From Coniferiporia sulphurascens (Eukaryota > Basidiomycota > Agaricomycetes > Hymenochaetales > Hymenochaetaceae), in the NCBI GenBank assembly GCA_002794785.1, contig NBBA01000022.1:310001-374000 (forward strand): a DNA stretch of 64,000 nt, given 5' to 3'. Position 1 is the first letter of the stretch; every line of letters starts with the position of its first letter. The position numbers and the translations under genes are program-made. The notes beneath the pieces were generated by a model. The model had not been told where the DNA came from and did not search any database. It was given only the letters and a program-made list of their open reading frames with translations. Below are positions 57,814 through 64,000 of this stretch, one piece after another.

Positions 57814-60107
57814 CGTGTTCGGGATTGACTAGCAGGTGTGGAGGGGCGAATTGGTCGCGGACAGGGGGAGAACCAGCCTTTTATGAGCCATGGAAGGTGC
57901 CACCGGGTCCCCTGGTCTTCCAAAAGTAGGTGGCGGTCTCTGGCGGAAGACACGGTCGTCGAAAGACGCCATCAGCATCATGCACAGTGTTGCCACTTTC
58001 CCACTGATAAACTGATTTTATGTATCAGTATAAGAAAGATAGAATCCCAAAGCGGCTTGCATTGACGATATGCCGATCAGAGGCAAGTAGGTGTATCTCC
58101 AGCGGGTACAATAGCAGTATTTGTGCCACATTAGTGCCACCGAGTAGACTCTGCAGAGCGATTTCAGAGCCAACCAGAGACGGGAGTGAACCCATGCGCA
58201 GCCACGTGACCGTTTCATCCCCATTTCCCTTTCCGAGTCATGGGCTTGCCTTCTAAGCAAAGTAATTGATCATGATGGCCATACCAGCAACGGCATTTTT
58301 TCCCCAAGTACGAAGGTCCCGTAATTCTGCAGTCTTCAGTGGCCGATTTCCAGCTTGCTAGTCTTAAGTTTGTCGTCCGGTCATTGCTGTTTCCTTGCAG
58401 GTGAATTCTTTGCCATATTCCCACTGATCTATGCTATATTTAAACCGGTTCACTGCCGCTACTAACTCCGCGCAAACCGCGCTACAGTAGTACCAATCTC
58501 TCCTCAAGTGACCCTACCACTGGCGCCGGTGCAGTTCATCCATCCTGTCTCTGGCACTTTGATACAAATCTTCACCTTCCCGCTACGCCGCCCATATGCG
58601 TGGTGTTACCTCACCTCACCTCTTGCCCGAAGTATCGGTGTCCGACGCCCCGCCCTTCCCGCATAGGGTGGGGCCGGAACTTACAGCACCACCTTCGTCT
58701 TCTCAGACTTCGTTTTGACGGCCGCTGGCGGCTTGTCTGAGGGTGGATGCAAATAGAGAAGTCCTTGTCGCTCTGCGGGGCCACCTCAGCCGAGTAACAA
58801 AACGACGGGCCATTCCTCCTTCCGAACCGCTAGTATAAAGTTCCGTAAATTTTGGTGCTTTGCACAAAAGGTTCTCCTTAACAGAATCCAGTGTGGCGCT
58901 AGATCCGTACTTAGGTTTCGGTGTTCAATACGGGGCTCTGTTCAATACTACTCCACATTAGAACATTAACCTCAGAAGGGGTAAAGCTAACCGGGGCTTA
59001 GGTTCGAGCTCATCGCTTTAATTCTGGCGTCAGTATTCTGTTCGCAACTTTGAAGTAAACGAACTTCTTATCCATTTTGATCGGCGTATGCCAAAATTAG
59101 CGACAGCCTTTTTCTTCCTTCACCTTCCTTCACCGCCTGGACCACCGCTCAGAGTAATTCGCTATATGATGCATAGCCCAAATGCCTTATAATATCCGTT
59201 GACAAATAACAATACTTCACTCCTTCCATCTTCAGACAGAAGACCCCTGGGGGCAACTGTCGTACGAATTAAGTCATTAATATTGGCCGCTTTTATTCCT
59301 AGCACTGGCATCGCATATAGGCGTTTGCGAGTTGTGGACTCGTGCCTGATTCTCGTAAAGATGACTCGATTAAGCCCCTTCAATTTTGGTACAGTAGGTG
59401 TTCTCATCTCCTTCCCATTCTGATGGTCTAGCCTAATTGGTTCTGCCGGGGTGTTTCCGCCAGGTCGGCCTTGCCCAAATGCCCTGCGCTAGCTGCAAGT
59501 TTCATGTACCTATTAGCAACTCAAATCGAGACAAAGTGCTGCCCGAGCAGAGCCTTTGTGCTTTTTTGTTAATACTCGACGCATTCCTTGCTTGTCAACG
59601 GGGCACATAAAAACCAAGTCCCCGGAGCCTGCGGCGATAATTTTATTGGGAGATGGCCAGGTGATCCTCTTTTTGTGAAGTAATACCGTAATAGTTGCTG
59701 AAGATGCGAGGAGAATTGGAAGCTCAATAAGCTGCCGAAGGTACACCCCCTACACTGTACACACAGTCAATTGATTCGACAGAAGCTCAATCAACAAATG
59801 AGCAGGGCTTGCTGATACGAGCTCACTGAGTACACCTTAGCATATAAAGTATATTCGGGTTAGTTGACAACTCCTATATCTTTGCACTGTTCGAAAATCA
59901 AGAATCTACATGATACATATACTATTTGACAGCGGTTATACGAGAGGGTCCGGAAACTACAGAACACTAGCAGCAAAAAAGCCAACGGGGGCGGGCTACG
60001 GGCAGGAAGCCGGTCCGTGGGAGGTCGATTCCCAGCAAGGACTAAACCGTGACACTGAAAGTACTAGTGCATAAAAGAAGTACGGCACGAGTCGGGAAGA
60101 CTGGAAG
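57814..60107. other. Gene-poor region
   Basis: There is no convincing gene in these 2.3 kb. A minus-strand stretch at about 58690-58795 reads HPPSDKPPAAVKTKSEK to a stop and might be the remnant of a 3' exon, but I found no upstream partner. The remainder is AT-rich. Confidence 0.4.
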
Positions 60108-61898
60108 CTAGAACGTGCTCGCCCACGCCTCCAGGTCAATCGAGGACTTTCGTGACTGTATGATCCATGGGTGGTTCTAACAGGCACACAAGTCAGTTAA
60201 GCGAAGCATAAAATTCGCAGCAGATGTCTCACCAGGAGGTCCTTAGGCGTCTGCCGCTCATCCGGGTCCTTTGATAGACAACTGTCCACGAACTCCTCCG
60301 CATTCTTTGGGAATCGTCCCTCAGGTACCAATCGCGGAGCGGGTTCATTCACGATGTGTTGGAGGAGCTCCAATATGCTCATCGTCATCCCGCCGCCCTG
60401 AAGGCTTACACCCTTACTCTTCCGCTTGTCCTTTTTGCTCGTCCCGGATTTGTCTTTTTTGCGAGAGGATGGAAGCGGAATGCCCAAGAGTGAACCGGGC
60501 CTTTGAGGTGAAAGGGTACCCTCTAGATCTTCGAGGTCAGACAGGTCGGAATCGGACGTATCATCCTCCGAGAAAGGGAAGCGACCCAAAGCAAGTTCAA
60601 TCAAGGATATGCCCAGTGACCACACATCTGACTTCACAGTGTATTGAGCACCCTGAATTCGCTCCGGCTGTTTGCGGCATCAAAGACCTTAATGGAGTAA
60701 CGACAGGAAGCCAGTAAAATAGATGCTCACGCTCATGTATGTGGAAGTCCCGACGAACGTGTCGGCAATAGAGTTGATAAGTTCGCCCGAGACACCGAAA
60801 TCGCATATTTTTATCTGGCCGGAGGAGTTGAATAAAATATTCGACGGTTTAATATCTTTCGTAAGTACAGCCGCGGTTTAACATTAGCAATCGTGTCAAC
60901 TAAGCAGGGCACGTACCTCGGTGGATGATTCGATGAACATCGTATAAGTAGGTTAAGCCCTCCAGGACTGCAAGCGCAACCATTCCGACCACCTCAATGT
61001 CGATCGCACCGATGCGTTTGTAGATTCCGTCAAGAGAGCCTTTGTCCATGTTCTCCATGCATATACATATGTTCGGGTCCGAGAGGAAGGCGCCATAGAA
61101 AGAAATAATGTAATCACAGTGGCAATCATGCATAATCTGCAATTCACGGAGAATTTGCTTCCGCACAGATGGCTTGGCGTCTATCAGAACAATCTGGAAC
61201 AGAATGTGAGTTGTAGTTCGTAAAGCATATGTAAAGACGGGCCATTCATGATAATTTCTCGAGACAAAAGACCGCCAATCGGTTCGGAAAGGTGCATTGG
61301 ATCCGCTCCGAAGTCTGCACATGGAAAAATAGAACACAGCTTCATCATAACGGCAATACTAATCTCAGAGGTATGGGTGTTATGATAGACACCATCGATA
61401 TGGCTAACAAGAGAAAAAGCGATGAACAAAGCTCACTTTCTTTGCCATAATTTTACCCGTCGGTGTATGCTCAACCTTCTTTACACTCCCTCCATTACCC
61501 TGACCCAGCTCTTGTAACTCCTTTAAGTCCTCGTTCCTCAAATCGTACTTCGTTTCCGCGTTCATGTCGAGATTTGCCAGTTTCTGAGTGAGGTCAGTGT
61601 GGTATCCCGGACGCGCCGCGGACACAGTCCCCGTTGCGGGAGCAGAGTTCGGCGCGTTGGCAGATACTGTGAGGAGGTTGTCATCGTTCGGCGTAGATGT
61701 CGCTTGGACCTTGGGTGCCGCCAGCTTCATGGGCGGGGGCCTCCGTCTCCCATTGGCTTGCGGGGGGTTGCGCGTCGGAATAGGTTCGACGGGTTGCATC
61801 GGCGGCGCGGCAGGTGTAGGCGCAGGCTGGGCGGATTTGGCTACGTCGAGCTGGAGAGCCTTGAAGTTGCGCTTCTTACGCACGATAGGAGAAGACAT
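60108..61898 (-). CDS. ste7: MAP kinase kinase, Ste7/Fuz7-type
   Basis: There are five exons (61898..61437, 61193..60917, 60855..60731, 60667..60233, 60176..60108), 455 aa. A Pro/Ala-rich N-terminus with a basic docking-like patch (RKKRNF) precedes the kinase domain: [12 protein letters not shown] (Gly loop), [52 protein letters not shown] and [20 protein letters not shown]. The activation loop SIADT carries the Ser/Thr phosphorylation sites of MAPKKs. A charged insert of about 60 residues ([35 protein letters not shown]) sits after ALGRFPF. The closest match I know is the pheromone-response kinase Ste7/Fuz7, which links a Ste11-type MAPKKK to a Fus3/Kpp2-type MAPK in mating and filamentation. 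Confidence 0.9.
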
Positions 61899-62372
61899 GA
61901 CCGTTCGTTCTTTGTCCGGTTGACTCGACGATTGTATGCGACGACAAGAGGGCGACGCACGCCGGCTGAGTGTCAGGCAGCGAGTGGCTACTTCAGGAAT
62001 CAGCGCGTAGCGTGCCGGGCTTGTGGTGGCGGCTGAATTGCAACAAATATACACAAATCAAGGCAAGAAGCTTATACAGTGCCTAAGACGATTTGATGCA
62101 AGTAGCGCACGAGTCATATATGTGTACACAGCAGACACGAACATTCTCACAACATATGGAGAGTCGACTATCACAATATACGAGCGGCAATTTGATCAAT
62201 TGCGCGCACTTTAAGAGCCGCTCTTCTTTGACCTTGGTTTCCAACACAGTCAAAAATAACGGAAGCTATTCAGACGGAATGTACATGGTGACCTTATCCC
62301 CGGTCTTGGGACGTACACACTTGAACAACAAAAAATCTGGCCAAGAGACCGTGACAACGGCCTTTCGAGGAC
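61899..62372. other. Intergenic region between two minus-strand genes
   Basis: This interval is the 3' flank of nta1 and the promoter of the MAPKK gene. I see no ORF or repeat worth calling. Confidence 0.4.
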
Positions 62373-63597
62373 TTATATTGACCAGACCCTGACGCCTTCT
62401 TCTCGTCGGCCCATCAACCCCACAATGTCCGGCTTTCCCGTACCCTCACGTAACCTCAGTACGGCCGATGTCCCAGCAAACAGGGTGTCTGCGAAAGTAT
62501 TTGTATATCATTGGGACATCTGTTGTACTATTTTAGACAAGCCACTTACCGTAATCCGACCCACACCGGTTGCATATGACGACTATGGTCTCTTTAGAGA
62601 ACTTTTCCCCAGCTGATCCGCTTGGCCCTTCTTCGTTGTTTCCGGACTCATTAGTGGTATGCTCGATATCCCACAGAGGGCGGAGCCTAGCAATCCAATA
62701 GTTAAGTGTTTGTAGATCCCATTTCGAGTCCTTATCCTCTTTAGAGTCCAGCCAAGCATTCAACAGGACAAGAATATTCGTGCGAGGTTTGCCTGCTGCG
62801 CTTCGGCAGTAATCCGCAATCTCATACGGTCCGTCCGTAAGTGTCCATAGACTGGGTGGGTGTGGGTTGAGATCCATGCAGATCCCTATGCTTAGAGTTT
62901 GGAGTTGGAGTGGAAGTTCAGAGAGTGTGAATGATTTGAATTCGTTCCCTAACGAAATTGTGAGTCGACGGGTAACAAGTACGGAGTCACCGAATTCCTA
63001 CCTGGTTTAGCCCAAGTCTTGTCTGTCTCCCACATATTAACCTTTCTATATCCCATATACTCGCCTTCTGGGCTGTAAAAGACTGCGCTATTCGCACCGA
63101 CCATCATTGAACCATCTTCGCGTGTCCCTCGCTCATCCGGTTTCAGAACTTCTGGGTACCCCGCGGTGACGTAACATCTGAGTTTACGTGCAAGGGACTC
63201 GCAAAACCGAGATGTGGGCCCTTTTAGAGGTTCCTCTAGATATGGTGTGATGGCTTCGGAATTCGGGAAAGCATACCCTATTGGGCCAGATCAGTTGAAA
63301 ATGAGCGAGCAAGTGTAATTCGCAGCTTACCAGTTAGGATCATCTCCGGAAGGCAGACGAGATCTACACTGTTTGGTTGGATCCTGCGAAAGACATGACT
63401 ACATGACGCGTTTGTACCGCTTGCATTGGCGTGTCGTGGCATACTTGGAACATATATCAGTTGCCTTCTTTAAGTTTTCTTCCACTTCCCCTATCTTATG
63501 AAGTTCAGGAGTTACGAATGTCAAGTTGAAGGAAAGGACGGACGATAGGTGCGAATTGGACGACGGCGACTCTTAACTTGGGCCTCTGAGCGGACAT
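62373..63597 (-). CDS. nta1: Protein N-terminal amidase Nta1 (carbon-nitrogen hydrolase)
   Basis: There are six exons (63597..63544, 63494..63445, 63383..63331, 63277..63002, 62948..62550, 62488..62373), 315 aa. The nitrilase triad is present: Glu in RVAVVQFAPI...region start, with the first sheet preceding it; Lys in MGYRKVNMWETDK; and Cys in LSIGICMDLNP; the conserved VDLVCLPEMILTGYAFP carries LPEM, a second glutamate motif of the family. NYWIARLRPLWD and VVICNRCGSDY are typical of Nta1. The C-terminus GTSAVLRLREGTGKP through RVWSI closes the fold. It deamidates N-terminal Asn and Gln, feeding the Arg/N-degron pathway. It is divergent from the partial gene at 63782, with starts about 185 bp apart. 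Confidence 0.88.
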
Positions 63598-63781
63598 GAT
63601 CGATACAGGTCTGAGCTTCGAGTTGCCGGAGTGCAAACTACGGAGACTTAAAAACAGCGACCTGGAGATACTGTACAGGTCCGACTTGCACCATCGCATT
63701 AGGTGTAAGGTTGCAGTCCTAACGAGGCTACGCTTGGTACGAGTTCGCACATCACGTGATATGTGGGGAAACGCGTCCACA

Positions 63782-64000
63782 ATGCGAACGCGCGCCGATG
63801 CCTACTACTGGGCGTCCACAATGGAGGACTTTGCGCATAGCGAGGCCTTTAAAGCCGTCGTTCGAGAAAAATGGGACTATGCTCTTCGTCGTATGAATGG
63901 AGACCAGCCGGGTGTGGATGGACTACTGATATTCACGGAAGTGAGTGTCCTTGGAGTTGCGACGATTGGCCGAATGCGCATTAAGACAGTCCTGACCCCT
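63782..64000 (+). CDS. First exon of an unidentified gene, cut by the window edge
   Basis: Exon 63782..63940 encodes 53 aa from MRTRADAYYWASTMEDF to VDGLLIFTE and ends at a good donor (GAA|GTGAGT) in phase 0. The rest runs out of the window. I do not recognise the product. The short divergent spacing to nta1 supports a genuine start here. Confidence 0.55.
   Translation, partial: MRTRADAYYWASTMEDFAHSEAFKAVVREKWDYALRRMNGDQPGVDGLLIFTEVSVLGVATIGRMRIKTVLTP

Overview
The window reads as nuclear DNA of a filamentous basidiomycete, probably an Agaricomycete. Genes are closely packed and broken by many short introns of about 45-70 nt with GT(G/A)NG donors and YAG acceptors. Typical fungal families are present (CreA-type repressor, Ste7/Fuz7-type MAPKK, SNF5, Rad4, Trm61, an Sso-type syntaxin), and the transposable elements (PIF/Harbinger, a non-LTR 3' fragment) fit. 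There are no operons. All CDS models below were built by hand by joining exons in phase; the intervals give the whole gene span and the exon coordinates are in the evidence.

Layout. 0-10 kb: an INO80F-like coiled-coil protein (-), a short-chain dehydrogenase (+), a flavin split-barrel/ferredoxin-reductase fusion (+), a 98-aa micro-exon protein (+) and a queuosine-salvage hydrolase (+). 10-16.4 kb, all minus: a family-X DNA polymerase with altered palm residues, an aldo-keto reductase with a one-base frameshift, and SNF5. 16.7-18.2 kb: an adaptin-binding p34-like protein (+), divergent from SNF5. 19.1-21.8 kb: a CreA/Mig1-type zinc-finger repressor (-), with a decayed non-LTR retrotransposon 3' end in its upstream region.

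25.3-35.9 kb is the accessory part. Two paralogous 14-exon membrane-anchored alpha/beta hydrolases lie in the same orientation, and each is followed by an identical tRNA-Gly(GCC). Between the two units sits an apparently complete PIF/Harbinger element (SANT/Myb-like ORF plus DDE transposase, convergent). A perfect 27-bp inverted repeat lies just past the second tRNA.

36-64 kb returns to housekeeping genes: a serine palmitoyltransferase small-subunit-like protein (-), an orphan ORF (+), an S28 serine carboxypeptidase (-), a plasma-membrane type syntaxin (+), a Sir2/Hst2 deacetylase with micro-exons (+), an HGGG-type esterase (-), Rad4/XPC (+), the Trm61 tRNA m1A58 methyltransferase (-), a PAS-domain protein (+), a DUF2235 hydrolase (-), a Ste7-type MAPKK (-), the N-terminal amidase Nta1 (-) and the first exon of an unidentified gene (+). 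The genes do not form one pathway. Two deal with tRNA modification or salvage (Qng1, Trm61), two with DNA repair (Pol X, Rad4), and three with chromatin or transcriptional regulation (INO80F-like, SNF5, CreA).
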